Below, piece by piece: positions 1 through 11,159 of a stretch of 64,000 nt of DNA. Position 1 is the stretch's first letter, and each line of letters begins with the position of its first letter. Position numbers and translations under genes: made by a program. Under the pieces are notes generated by a model, which saw nothing but the letters and a program-made list of their open reading frames with translations, was not told where the DNA came from and did no database searches. This DNA is from Cristatella mucedo (Eukaryota; Bryozoa; Phylactolaemata; Cristatellidae), in NCBI GenBank assembly GCA_009760855.2, contig WPIO01000124.1, positions 1,147,083-1,211,082 on the forward strand. Direction: 5' to 3'.

Positions 1-849
1 GTGGTTCACCATTTGTTCAGAAAGAGCAGTAAGTAAATCAAAACAAAAAATGTAATTCCTTTGAAGTCGTACAAAATGACCTTGTCCAAAGGATTCAGAA
101 GCGAGTAGATTTTCTAGATTTGCGGCTATTTTGGAAATCGCTTTCTCTACGATACCCCAAAAACTTAGTCCCCCGTCATGTTTTCGTTATACCGTCCATG
201 CTCGTTAAGGAACCTGTGCTATTATTTTTCTATGGAAATTACCCTATATAGTGTATAGTCCATCTAAATCGCACTAATTCCGGTAGCTGAACAGCACATG
301 CTACTCATGCGAACCTGAAGTCCGCACCGTGTCTTACACCAAAACCACCTGGTAATTTCAAAATATCACGGTACTCAGCACAGAAGCATCATTGTTCTGA
401 CCCCAAAAGCAAAATCTTAGGGTTAGCTATCTACTTTGTACTTATTTTAAGCATTAGAGATGAGAAAAACACGACGGAAAAAATTGATATCCGTTACCTG
501 GTGTTATTGCTTAGGACGCTTAGCAGTCGTTTTGCACTGCCCATTGCTTGTGACTATATTGGTGTCCGTCAAGCCTGAACAATGGAATTTTTTTTATTTG
601 CGTGTATAAATTTCGAACTGGATATGCTGTTGAGCCTTTGAATGATGAAACAGCTACTTTATATGCCGAGCTTCGGGATTAAGACAGATCCCGGCTGAAA
701 TCCTTTGAGTTCTGAAGCCAAACTTAACCAGAATTAGTAAATTGATGACGAGCATTGTTCTGACCAAAGGCAAATTCTTATATCATGCTCGCGCAGGGGA
801 TTTCACGCCGCTATGCTGGCGGCCGAGCCGCGTGTAGCAATATTTTGAC
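1..849. other. No recognisable gene
   Basis: I see no ORF of note, no splice-consistent coding block and no clear repeat here. It is moderately AT-rich unique-looking sequence, and may hold decayed transposon DNA that I cannot place. Confidence 0.4.
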
Positions 850-1230
850 GTACCCGTCTTGAGAGTACGGACACCCTGAAAGCAGAGGTAAGTCATCGTC
901 TGAATCAAATGTTATAAATATCCAGGACTAATTTCATGGCTAACCAGCAGTCTGCTGGGAGTAATGTTGAAACTGCTACAAGACTGGAAATTTAGCGTGC
1001 TAACGATGGCAGCAGGCTTGAACTTAATGCTGATAATCTAAACGATGTCCAGGACAATAAGGTGACCAATGAAGCACAGGTGCAGGCCATAGTTGAAACT
1101 TCGTGTTGAACTCGGAAACCTGATATACGGCTCGAGAAGCCAGATTTGATGATTTCATATGAGAGCATGTAAGCAGCTGCTGATAACGTCTAGGTGTCCG
1201 GTACCTTGACCTCAACTTACAGTTTGTGGT
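850..1230 (+). pseudogene. LINE 5' region, ORF1-like remnant
   Basis: A stretch around 1030-1170 reads, with frameshifts and stops, like a charged coiled-coil segment (DNLNDVQDNKVTNEAQVQ). It is similar to the segment at 6,690-6,850 (VNLENVKGNKVTQV, then a similar order of residues). Both lie upstream of LINE endonuclease/RT remnants on the same strand, so I infer the 5' ORF1 of the LINEs. No intact frame survives. The family assignment is weak. Confidence 0.35.
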
Positions 1231-1854
1231 ACGAAGTGTCTTTCCTTTCGCCTTTTCTTGGCCAAGGCCAAGGTGATAGTCGCTGCGGAGCCCGTGAGCT
1301 GTAATACGTGCTCCGAGATTGCTGCTATATACAAACTGACTGAGGTAATTGTTGACACGTTATCTTAAGGTCTGGGCCCTTAATTACTGCCGCCCGACGC
1401 AGCAACTGTCGGCACACCGGCGTGCTTTGGTGCCGAGCCTAGACGTCGCTAGTAAATTTCCTAAGCTCAGAGCTTCACCGATTTTTGTCACGCGTCAGCT
1501 AGGACCGGCACCATAACGAGCACTGCATTGACTGCCTAGTTCTGCCCCTGTTTGGACGAAGCTACATTTCGTTTGGAACGCTATCTTACGAGATCGACGG
1601 CTTTTCTGTCGCACTACCGTTGATTGTCACACAATGGATTCCCAGTAGCTGCAGTTACAAGAAAAGTGACTAGCAAATATCTCGGCAGTCACAATCCGGC
1701 TGATCCGGCATGCTGCTGCATCAGGATCTTTCCAGGATCGGCTTGGATCCATCAGGATCTTTTCTGCTGCAGTGTCATCAGCCGAAAGCCGGAAAGCGAA
1801 GTCGACCAGTGCCCAGCCTCAGCATCTGGCATAGACTAAGAGTAAGTACATAGG

Positions 1855-2062
1855 TCGTAATGGCTCACTAGGTAAGGCAGTTACTTTTCACGACCTCGGC
1901 CCCGAGGTCGTGGGTTCTAATCCTATGGTGGGTTCTAATCCTATGGTGGGTGATCCTTTATAGCCACTGCAAGCTGTGGTGATGGCCGTAAAGGCTCTTC
2001 TGTTGCAATACAAAAAGAGGCTGTTAAAGTTATCAGCTAGTATTTATTTTAATTTTATTTGT
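1855..2062 (+). repeat. SINE-A copy 1, tRNA-derived, with target-site duplication
   Basis: The tRNA-like head has an A-box region (GGCTCACTAGGTAAGGCAG) and a B box (GGGTTCTAATCC), followed by a body with GCCGTAAAGGCTCTTCTGT and an ATTT-rich tail. It is flanked by the 8 bp direct repeat TACATAGG at 1847-1854 and 2063-2070, which marks the insertion. The B-box segment is duplicated in tandem (18 bp). Related copies are at 22.9, 43.9 and 51.2 kb. Confidence 0.8.
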
Positions 2063-2179
2063 TACATAGGCCGAACAAGTCCGCCACCTCTGCCAACGCT
2101 GAGCCTTATTGAGTGCTGTCAGCCGCTCGAGTAATCCCTACCGACAGAGGCACAGGGAGACCTTTCGGCCCGGGCCGGG

Positions 2180-5150
2180 CTACAAATGCTAGACAAAGCC
2201 ACAGATGATGCCCAGATGACTCAGTTGACTTGAAGGTGAATTGACTGACTCATTGTCTCTTGTGGCTCATATGCATGACCCTACTCGCATCAAGGATCAC
2301 ACACTCGACCAAACTTTCTCATACAGCTTGCCCTTTGTCATCACCAATTATTACCAAATCCTGCTTATCTGACCAAATGCATTTCGCATTCAGTCTACAA
2401 TGGGTGCCCTCCTCCTCAAAAATCACCTGTGAATCGCGAAACCTCGAGACCCTTGACATCGATGCTGTCCATGCGAGAATATCTGCCTCGCCGACCTGTC
2501 ATCGTTGGTAGATTGCTTCAACATGACACTAGCTGATACGCTCGACGAGTTTGCACCTCTGACTAAGCTGACTGTTCGCCCTCGCCCAGACGGCCAATGG
2601 TTTACGCTAGACATTAAACTAGCTAGGTCTACTAAGCGCAAGCTTGAAAAAGCATAAAAAGATCAGGACTGACTGTCCATCGAAAGACATACGATGACTA
2701 CTGTAGGTCATACCAATCGATCCAAGCAAAGGCTAGGTCTAGCTTCTATTAAACCATGGTTGAATCACAGATGCACAACCCAAAAATGCTGATGTCGGCG
2801 GTCAACCATCTCCTCAACAACTCCCAGGTTAGCTCCTTAACTGATGATCCATGTGATTATCTAGCTGATCGCTTCTCTAGCTTCATTGTGCAGAGGATAG
2901 ACAAGATCAGTGAGTCCATCAATGCGATGGCAACATCCCCACTAGAATGATGTCCATGGATTCCTTGCAGCACCTCAATGTCTACATTCAATCTGGTCAC
3001 TAGTGACCTCGTCCGGAAGTTCATATCCCAATCAATGAAGACAACAAGTCCTTTGGACCCTATTCCCACTGCCTTGCTCCTAAAAAGATCAGGACTGACT
3101 GTCCATCGACTAAGTCCGAGGACAAGGACTACTGTAGATCGTGCCAATCAATCCTAGCAAAGGCCAAGTCTAGCTTCTATAAAAACATTGTTAAATCACT
3201 TCTCCTCAACCGCTCCCAGGTTAGCTCCTGACCTAATGATCCCTTTGATGATCGCTGGTCGCTTCTCTAGCTTCTTTGTCAACAAGACAGACAAGATCAG
3301 GCAGTCCATCCCTGTGATCGCAGCATCCTCCCTAGAATGCTATTCCCCGATTCCTTGCAGCACCTCAATGTCTACATTCAAAGAGGTCACTAATGACCTC
3401 GTCCTGAAGTTCATGTCCCAATCAAAGAACAATCCTTTGGACCCTATTCCCACTGACCTGTTTTTAGGATGCATTGCTCTGCTGCTGCCTTGCATAACTA
3501 ACATCATGAATATGTTATTAGAGTCGAGCCCCAGCACCTCTCAAAAAGGCTATAGTAAGGCAACTACTCAAGAAAGCAACACTAGACCAAGAGAACTTTA
3601 GCAACTACCGCCCAGTCTCACTTCTACCGTTCCTATCAAATACACTGGCACGAGTCGTGGCAGATCAGCTGAATTCATATATTGAAACTTCAAGCCTTGC
3701 TAGTAAGTTCCAGTCTGTTTTTAGAGTCAATCACTCAACAGAGGCAGCATTGCTTTGGGTGTCCAACGACCTACTTAGGAATGCAGACATAGGAAGGGTA
3801 TCTCTGCTTGTTTTGCTCGATCTTTTGGCAGTTTTTGACACTATCGATCACCAAGTCCTACTTGAGTGCCTCTCATCTCGCATTGCCATTACTGGCACTG
3901 CATTGCATTGGTTCGGGTCCCACCTCAGTGGGAGACTCCAGAGTTATGACGTGAATGGACAAAGATCATCTGAGGAACCTCTGAAATATGGGGTACCTCA
4001 GGGCTCCGTGTTTGGTCCTGTTCTTTTCACGGTTTACACTCTTCTTCTTGCCAATGTGATTGCCAAGCACAATGTAGGCTTTCACTTCTAGGCGGATGAC
4101 ACTCAGTTGTACCTTTGCTGTGATCCCTCCCAGCCCTCTAGCCCGTCGAACTCTCTCAACACCCTTGCTGCATGCATTGATGACATCTGCACATAGATGG
4201 CAGCAAATTTTCTTAAATTGAACGATGACAAAACGAACTTACTAGTTATGGGCAAACCAAGCGTGATTCAGAAATTGGAAAGGCCAACGCTCGAAATCGG
4301 CTCTGCTAGCATATATCCTGTTGAATCTGCATGCCATCTAGGTGTCATATTGCAAAGTGATCTTTCGTGAGACGACCACATCAGCTCCACAATCAAGTCT
4401 GCCCACTTTCAGCTACATAACATTGCTACAATTTGGGCTTGTTTAGACAGTGATACCACATCTAAGTTGGTCCATGCATTTGTGACATCCCGTCTTGACT
4501 TCTGTAACTCACTGCTTGTTGGTCTACCGGCATGTGCAATCTGGTGCTTACAGTTAGTGAACAACTCTGCAGCTAGGCTTATCTGTGGTGAGCATCGAAG
4601 TTGCCAATTCAGACCACTTCTCGCAGACCTGCACTGGCTACCAGTCAAGCAACGGATCGACTTCAAGGTATTGTCGCTCACTTTTAGGTCCCTTCATTCT
4701 TTGGCACCAGCCTACCTATCAGATTACTGCCCCACCAGGCTAAGCATCGTACCACCCACTTTTCGGAATCTAACTGTTTACCTATACGAGACCGTGCCTT
4801 TATTTCGAATGCTCCCAAAGCCCGGAACTCACTCCCGACACGACATGTCCTGGCTTGACCACATTCAAAAAGAGATAAAAAAACACCTATTTATTAAAGC
4901 ATTTAGTAGGTTCCTGTAATGTGTCCATGGGCTTATGCATGCTGGCACTGTGCATGCTGCCTCTAACCACACTTACATGCTGACCCTGTGCATGTCACCA
5001 CTAACCATGTTATTTTTGTTATTTATCGAGCATGCTACATCTAACCATCCGATTGTGTTTCCTTTGCAGCAAATGTAAAGTGCCTAGAAAGAGATTGAGT
5101 TCTCTGAGGGCGCTTTATCAAGTATGTTATTATTATTATTATTATCATTA
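2180..5150 (+). mobile_element. LINE-A copy 1 (L2/CR1-like non-LTR retrotransposon, decayed)
   Basis: In order along the strand: the C-terminal end of an endonuclease-type region (around 2,280-2,640, with LSDQMHFAFSLQ), the linker to the RT (2,640-3,600), the reverse transcriptase (3,600-4,350), the C-terminal region, and a 3' UTR ending in a TTA run at 5,120-5,150. RT signatures are visible: LLDLLAVFDTIDH (fingers/palm aspartate block), GVPQGSVFGPVLF and ADDTQLYL, with a TAG stop just before ADD at about 4,089. Other stops and frameshifts (for example near 4,368) show it is dead. The conserved 3' tail (CCTAGAAAGAGATTGAG) is shared with the other LINE-A copies. The clade call rests on RT motif style only. 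CR1, L2 or a neighbour are all possible. Confidence 0.8.
2655..3470 (+). repeat. Imperfect tandem duplication inside LINE-A copy 1
   Basis: Two similar segments lie head to tail. The marker GATCAGGACTGACTGTCC occurs at about 2,661 and 3,087. CTCCCAGGTTAGCTCC occurs at about 2,821 and 3,213, and GCTTCTCTAGCTTC at 2,871 and 3,261. Spacing is about 390-426 bp. It is either a local duplication in this copy or two LINE copies joined within the linker between endonuclease and RT. Confidence 0.75.
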
Positions 5151-5198
5151 TTATCTCTCAGCAGTTATAATTTAGCTTACGAAGTGTGCTTGTTTGTC

Positions 5199-5745
5199 GT
5201 GAGCATCACAGTTGCCACATCACACTACTTCTCGCCGACCCGCATCGGCTCTCAGTCAAGCAGCGTATTGAATTCAAGGTTCTGTCAGTCGCTTTTAGGT
5301 CCCTTCATTCTCGGGCTCCAGCCTACCTAAAAAGAACTATTCTTCCACCAGGCTAAGCATAGTACTACCGACGCTTCTGAATATAATCGTTTAGCTACAC
5401 CTCATACATACCTCAAATCCTTTGTAGATCTTGCCTTAAGACTGGCGTCACGATCATCCCCTGACTTGACCACATCTAAAAACGAAAAAGAATCTAAAAA
5501 CGCATCTATTTATCACAGTATTTAGTGGGTTTATCTGATTTGTCCTTTGTGCTCTAATGCGAACTGACACTGTGCATGCTGCCACTAACCATACTTGCAT
5601 GCTGACCACGTTCATGTAAGCACTAACCATGTTATGCTTGCTCTCATTGAGCATTTACGATTCGACAATGCTTCCTTTGCAACAAATGTGTTGTGCCGAG
5701 AAACTGACTAAATTCTCTGAGAGTGCTATAATAAAAACATTACTA
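5199..5745 (+). mobile_element. LINE-A copy 2, 3' fragment
   Basis: The sequence repeats the RT C-terminal coding end and 3' UTR of the copy just upstream: TGAGCATCACAGTTGCCAC, TTTTAGGTCCCTTCATTCT, then the CACTAACCAT motifs and a diverged tail near 5,680-5,745. It is 5'-truncated, as is usual for LINE insertions, and lies about 50 bp after the tail of copy 1. Confidence 0.75.
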
Positions 5746-6440
5746 TCGGTTTTTTCAGCAGTTATAATTTGGCTTATGCAGTGTGCCAAAATTTCAATAG
5801 GAGCTGCAACCACCAACGGCTATCGCTTTACCGGTTCCCTTAGAAACCTACATCCAAAAATTATAACACACTGATCTGCGAAGCGAAAATCAACCCTGTG
5901 AAGTTAAAAAAAATCAACTAAAACTAGAGCAATGCAGCGGTAGCGACTGCATTCAAATCCTGCTTCAACCTTAACCTACGGTCGGTCATAATGAACTCCT
6001 TTAGGATTTTAATTGTTTACTATTTTATTTATACTGTAATTTATAGTATTAATTTACTAATGAAAATGAATTCCTTTCCTTGATGCCTAATTTATTTTTG
6101 CGACCGCACCGCAACATTCGTCATTCAGCTTGTATAGATTCTCGACTGACATTGATATATATCTATTATATATATAATAAATACATTATAATATATATAT
6201 ATATATATATCTCTCTCTCTCTCTCTCTCAGTCCGATCTCAGGTCGCTCGTAGCTTATAGGAGTGAGCGTCGTACCTGAAGCACGCCTTCCTATCTAGAC
6301 GGGTACAAGACGCGAGCTGCTCGTGGAGTTGCGTGATCGCAAACCGAATCGGTTTCGCGCTCTGTTAAAGGTCGCGATTCGGGGGTTGAAATCTCCGGTT
6401 GAACTTGTCTTGAATTGAGGAGTACTGCTTTAAGAACTTT
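5746..6440. other. Intergenic stretch with a TA/CT microsatellite
   Basis: No coding signal was found. A compound simple repeat at 6,155-6,229 runs from AT-rich dinucleotides into (CT)n. The rest is AT-rich and unassigned. Confidence 0.55.
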
Positions 6441-6689
6441 GCAAATTTCAAAGCAGTGCTGTGGTGAATTTAAGAAAATGGCGGCCAGTATGTACTCCCA
6501 ATAGCTCTGAAATAGTACTCGTGTGGCGGGCGTTCTTTTGAGAGCGCGCTTGCTGTGGTAATTCAGGTGCACACTATTTAAAACGCAGTCAGCAGCAGGT
6601 TTTTTAATTAAAATCTTCTCATAATCGGCAGTTTGGAATGAATAACACTGAGATTGCCAAGAAGAAGGAACTTCGGAAGTTTTCAACCA

Positions 6690-6850
6690 CAGAAGCGTGT
6701 TGAAGCTCAAATTGTTAATCTAGAAAATGTCAAGGGCAATAAGGTGACCCAGGTGCGGTCAAAGCTCCGTCTGGTGACATCGGGAAACCCTATGTACCAA
6801 TTGGAAAGCCTGAGGGTTTCTGTTTGAAATGAGAGCGTGGAGCAGGCAGA
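6690..6850 (+). pseudogene. LINE-B 5' region, ORF1-like remnant
   Basis: A short broken coding segment is similar to 1,030-1,170 (shared GGGCAATAAGGTGACC-like core and the following charged residues). It lies about 230 bp upstream of the LINE-B RT debris on the same strand. I infer an ORF1/coiled-coil remnant. It is too short for a firm call. Confidence 0.35.
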
Positions 6851-6860
6851 AGGTAGTGTG

Positions 6861-6969
6861 TAGTGCGTTGACTGTAGTGCGTTGACTGGAGACGTGAGGA
6901 GTCTACGCCCGGAAGCTACGTCCGGAAGTCTACGCTTGGAAGCTACGCCCGGAAGTCTACGCCCGGAAG
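6861..6969. repeat. Minisatellite (14 bp x2, then 13-14 bp x5)
   Basis: TAGTGCGTTGACTG is repeated exactly at 6861-6874 and 6875-6888. From 6,901 the unit GTCTACGCCCGGAA alternates with GCTACGCCCGGAA, giving a higher period of about 27 bp. Confidence 0.8.
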
Positions 6970-7079
6970 CCCAGAAAAGTCAGGAGCCCTTTTTTCACTC
7001 AAAAACTCAAGTCCTGCCAGTCAGACCCCCAAAAAATATATAAGACGGCGAACAATTTGCTTGCCAGTTCTGAGATTTC

Positions 7080-8990
7080 TCACTCTCCAGATACTAACGG
7101 CTCGGCCGACGAGTTTTCAGCCTTCTTTACAGAAACAATTGTGCACAACATTCATGCCTCCATAAAGCCCCCCTCCGACTAAACCGATTATTTGAGTCAC
7201 AATCTGTAACCTTCCTTGAGGGACTTTCCAAGGTTTCTGCATGCGATGTGGCTACCTTAGTATATTCTAGTAAAAAGAAAAGCTTATATTCTGAAGACCC
7301 TGTGCCATCGTGATCGTCACTGGCAGAAAGACGTAGCTCAGCCATAACTGAAATTTTTAATGCTTCTCTGGAAAACGGGTTTGTATCCAAGTTCTTCAAA
7401 TCGGCTGTCACTAGACCGATACTGTAAAAGCCTGGATTAGCTCCAAAGGTCCTAGAAAACTTTCTTCCAGTTTTCCTTCTTCCTTTTTTGTCTGAGATTC
7501 TTGAAAAGATTGTAGCTACGCAGCTTGCAGCATACATTGAAGAGAATAAATTGTCAGAACCATTTCCGTTGGGATTAAAGCGACACCAGTCCACTGAAAC
7601 TGCTCTTTTCTGTGCAATCAATGATCCTATGCAGCAACAATGACGGGAATTTCACAGCCCTAGCACTTCAGGATCTATAAGCTTACTTCAACATTATTGA
7701 TCACAATATCTTACTTGAAGGATTGAGAGTAACGGTCGATATAGCAGACTGACGTGGTTAAAATATTACTCGTTCGATCATGTTCAATCTGTGCCGTGTG
7801 GGAGGTCAGGTCTTATTCACCAAACCAGTCACCTGTGGAGTCCCTTAAAGGTCTTTCCTCGGTACTTCCCTGTTCTCCATTTATACTGAACATGTGGGAC
7901 AGCTGGTATGGTCCAGTGGTTAAGGTGCTCGCCCCGACCAAGGTCTGGCTGAGGTCGTGAGCTCGAGCCCAGAGGCAAATGTGAAGCGCCTGAATAGAGA
8001 TTAATTTCTCCTAGGGTGCTATACAAATTATTGTATATTTTTAAAGTAATTTGGGCCTATCGAATGAGCTATCACTTTTATGCTGACGATGCTCATCTGT
8101 ATTTTTCATTTATTTTCATGTATTTTTAAACCACCGGAATCTGTTGAAGTGATTGATAAACCAAATGCTAGCATTACAGATATACGATGCTGAATGTCGG
8201 CAAATTTTCTTAAACTGAACGACGATAAAACGGAACTGCTACTCGAACGACGCCCTAGCGTGCAGCTTAGCTGAAAGACTGGTCTTTCAATAAGTGAGGC
8301 TGTTGTGCAACCGTCGCCGTGTGCAGAATTTAGGTGTCGTGTTTGACACATGCCGAAGCTTTGATAATTTTTTAATACGAAGACTTCCTCCACTGCTAGC
8401 CATCACGTCCGGTCTCTATTCAAGACTCGGGACTGTCTAACCCAGTGGGTTGCTAAGAATTCAACTAGCTCCTGCGGTTCTGTTTCGACTAGGCTATTGA
8501 AATTCCAATTGAATGCCAATTGAAATTCCATTTTGGGTGGGCTACCGAATCAAATGCACTGGGCCGATGCAGCTGGTGATGAATGTAGCCGCAAGACTAG
8601 TTAACATGTTCCAGAAGTTTAACCGCGTGTCTCCTTTGCTGAAAGACCTTAGATGGCTGCCGGTTGATCAACGGATACCAAGCTAAGCTCTTACGATGTA
8701 CCACAAGGCACGCTAAGGCATGGCTCCTTCATACCTAGCTGAACTGCTGAACTAGTTTCAGCCTCCTGTCCCTCAGGTCTTGTAAAGACAATAAAATAGC
8801 TGTTCTATTCCTCTGCTTAAAGACCTTTGACGACAGAAGTTTTTTCTTCAGGTCCTAGACTGTGAAACTCACTCCCATGATTCTTACAGAACGACATCTT
8901 CTCTCCTGCCACCGACGATGGCACATCCTTTCCAGCCATCCTGAGCTGCTACTTTCACGCTACTCACTACCCCAACTGCACGTGAAATAA
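7080..8990 (+). mobile_element. LINE-B copy 1 (decayed L2/CR1-like RT)
   Basis: Broken frames give ADEFSAFFTETI near 7,110, then the RT entry region (a CAGTCCACTGAAACTGCTC block near 7,588, as in the copy at 47.5 kb), a diverged palm region, and YADDTQLYL-like remains around 8,070-8,110. The C-terminal end follows around 8,750-8,990. The frame is full of stops. A SINE-B copy interrupts the RT at 7,901-8,034. Related fragments are at 19.4, 47-48.7, 52.1 and 60 kb. Confidence 0.7.
7901..8034 (+). repeat. SINE-B copy 1, inserted in LINE-B
   Basis: The tRNA-like head is GGTCCAGTGGTTAAGGTGCT (A box) with the B-box region GAGCTCGAGCCC. The tail is GTGAAGCGCCTGAATAGAG followed by AGGGTGCTATACAAA. 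LINE-B coding sequence lies on both sides (Leu-Phe-Ser-Ile-Tyr block upstream, YADDTQLYL block downstream), so the SINE came later than that LINE. Confidence 0.8.
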
Positions 8991-9480
8991 TCTGAAAGCT
9001 ACGGATAGCAAAAACGGCGCAAGTTGGAGTTATGGAAAGAAAGCTGGATCTAGTTTTAAAGAATTTGGTGAATTTATCACAGCTTTCAAGAATCTGTTAA
9101 AAAGTAAGTTCTAGAGTTTTAGCTGTTGTAAATATAATTCGCTAAATTAAAGAACTAGGGGTATACCTCAGTAGAAGTGTGTTTGCTAGAGATGAGTTGA
9201 CAAGAATGAAAAGGAAACCCAACGAAACGCTGGGTGTGTAATGTATGTGATCCTAGTAATGCGATATACCACAGTCTTTCAGTAAAAGCGAATCCGAAAG
9301 ATTATTTTTATTTCGATTAACTCGGAGCTCCTCCTTCACCTGAAGTAAAAAGATATTTCGGTGGACTAACAAACCTTTCCTCGTGGGAGATACAAAATAC
9401 TTTGAAAGCGATTGCGGTAAACAATGCTTAGGGTTTCTGCTACTAATGCAAACTTTCAATGACGACTTTGGGTTAGTTAT
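8991..9480. other. No recognisable gene
   Basis: AT-rich sequence between the LINE-B end and the Polinton-like region. Short ORFs occur on the minus strand but none has a recognisable motif. Confidence 0.4.
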
Positions 9481-9537
9481 GGGAAAAGTTTTGATGAATG
9501 ATTTTCATTAAAAAAATTCTTTTCATTGTATATAAAA

Positions 9538-10017
9538 ATGCCATCGAAGAACGTATCAAGCATTGCAAGTGAAATCAAATCAGTCACCGTTCCTAATGGA
9601 AGAACCTTCATCACTAAAAGATCTCCTCTAAAGGTTTGGTTGCAGCTCAGAGAGACCGAGGATGGCGAACACTCTCTCAGCGCGTTCGCATTCCTAGATT
9701 TTATCAAGACATTTAAAAACAAGATCGTTTCCCTTGCGGATGAAGCCTCTAAGAAATTAGGATTTGAGCATGCGGTAGATACGTTTGTAGGCGTTAGAGT
9801 ATTGTTCATTCAAGAACACGTTATTTTACATATCGGACAATGAGAAATCGAAATTGAAATCACAGAAAAAGTCGTTGGGAAACTCGGAAATGACTTTATG
9901 ATTACGGGATTGATCAATGGATCGTACGCTTCGAAGAATACTGATGGAGAAGAGAAACTCAATTACAAGATAAAGTTGGATCAGATGAAAGTTTATCCTT
10001 GCCAAGAAAAAAGTTAA
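9538..10017 (+). pseudogene. Unassigned ORF in Polinton-like region, one in-frame stop
   Basis: A plus-strand frame from an ATG at 9,538 reads 101 codons to TGA at 9,841, then continues open in the same frame to TAA at 10,015-10,017 (159 codons overall). Readable segments include GRTFITKRSPLKVW and VVGKLGNDFMITGLING. I do not recognise the family. A single stop in an otherwise open frame suggests a recently broken gene or a sequence error. Confidence 0.5.
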
Positions 10018-10281
10018 AAGATACGATTGACATTAGCGAATTTTAAGTTATTTTACTTATTTTTCTTTTTTAGTTCAACTCCTAGCCACGCTTTTCCTGC
10101 CATGAGAGCACTTACTTTTCAGCATCTTTATACACGTAATCAGGTTGGTAGGGATCGGCAGAAAATTTAGAAGCAGCTTCAGACAAGTTTAGATGGGATA
10201 AACTTCTTAATTCTCTACGCTTCGGCTCCTTTAGATGGGAAGTACAAGTGTAATGAATATCGTGTGACTTGTAAGCTTCGT

Positions 10282-10749
10282 CTAGATTTTCGACACCCCT
10301 ACATCCCTCTGCAAACCGTTCCTTAACCCTGGACTAGGAGCCACAATACTTCCCAGTAATAAAGGTTCCAACAGGAACGTATTCACCAGGATTCCTTTAG
10401 GCAGCGACAGATGCCTTTCCTTGCCAACAAGTAGTTTTGTGGCTATTGTTTCCACCAATTCAGGTTTCACCGAATGCGTTATGCGATTCACCTGAAGCTG
10501 CGCTTCTCTTAACGTAATCTTTATTCTCACTCCTTTTTATGCACTACTTTTTATACTTCTAGCTTAAACAGTAGTCGCAATCAATGAATCTGCCGGACTA
10601 GGATTACATGTAGCTTTGAATTGTGAGTTCATAGCTATTGAGGAACCTACAGTACTCGCAATAACTCGTCTCTGAAAGTCGGTCAGCATGAATTTCGCTT
10701 CTAAATAATCTTCTATGTGATATGCATGTATTAATCTGATATTCCACAC
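10282..10749 (-). pseudogene. Two adjacent unassigned ORF remnants
   Basis: Minus-strand frames of 61 codons (10,564-10,749) and 82 codons (10,282-10,530) lie end to end with about 30 bp between them, so they could be pieces of one broken gene. Readable parts are HIEDYLEAKFMLTDFQRR and NRITHSVKPELVETIATKLL. I see no motif that names them. Position next to the polymerase suggests a Polinton structural or accessory gene. Confidence 0.3.
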
Positions 10750-10789
10750 GCTTTATGTTGTCTCAGTATTTCTTTCAATCTATCGCTTA

Positions 10790-11152
10790 GTGGAAGTGCA
10801 CCAGATTCAACGGGCTATTTCTCACCTTTTTCAGGATTTAATTTATGATATATTCTCAGCCCCAAGTTCAACTAAAATCAGCCCTGGAAATCCTAGGTGG
10901 ATAACTGCTTCAAGTGTATACAAGGATACAATTTATGTAATAGATGAAGTCATTGGTTATGCTATATCCCAAAATATGATAGATGCTGACTTTTTTGAGG
11001 TGCTAAATAAAAGACAATTACTTACCATATCATTAATTTTCCAAGATTATATAAATAATCACTTTCAGACTGTGAAACGATTTGTCAAGTTATCAACAAT
11101 TGATTGCATCGAATTTAATGTTGTTAAGAACGTTTCACTTTCTTTTAATTAA
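10790..11152 (+). pseudogene. Unassigned ORF in Polinton-like region
   Basis: An open frame of 120 codons with no ATG at its first codon (GTG at 10,790). Content is hydrophilic with DTIYVIDEVIGYAISQNMID and no membrane segment. The family is not recognised. It is longer than expected by chance in AT-rich DNA, and codon use looks AT-rich like the rest of the block. Confidence 0.35.
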
Positions 11153-11159
11153 ATGTAAA

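Noticed and set aside
5124-5330. Leu/Ser-rich ORF with a signal-peptide look
   Set aside because: Its hydrophobic start is the TTA microsatellite of the LINE-A tail, and the rest is the next LINE fragment.
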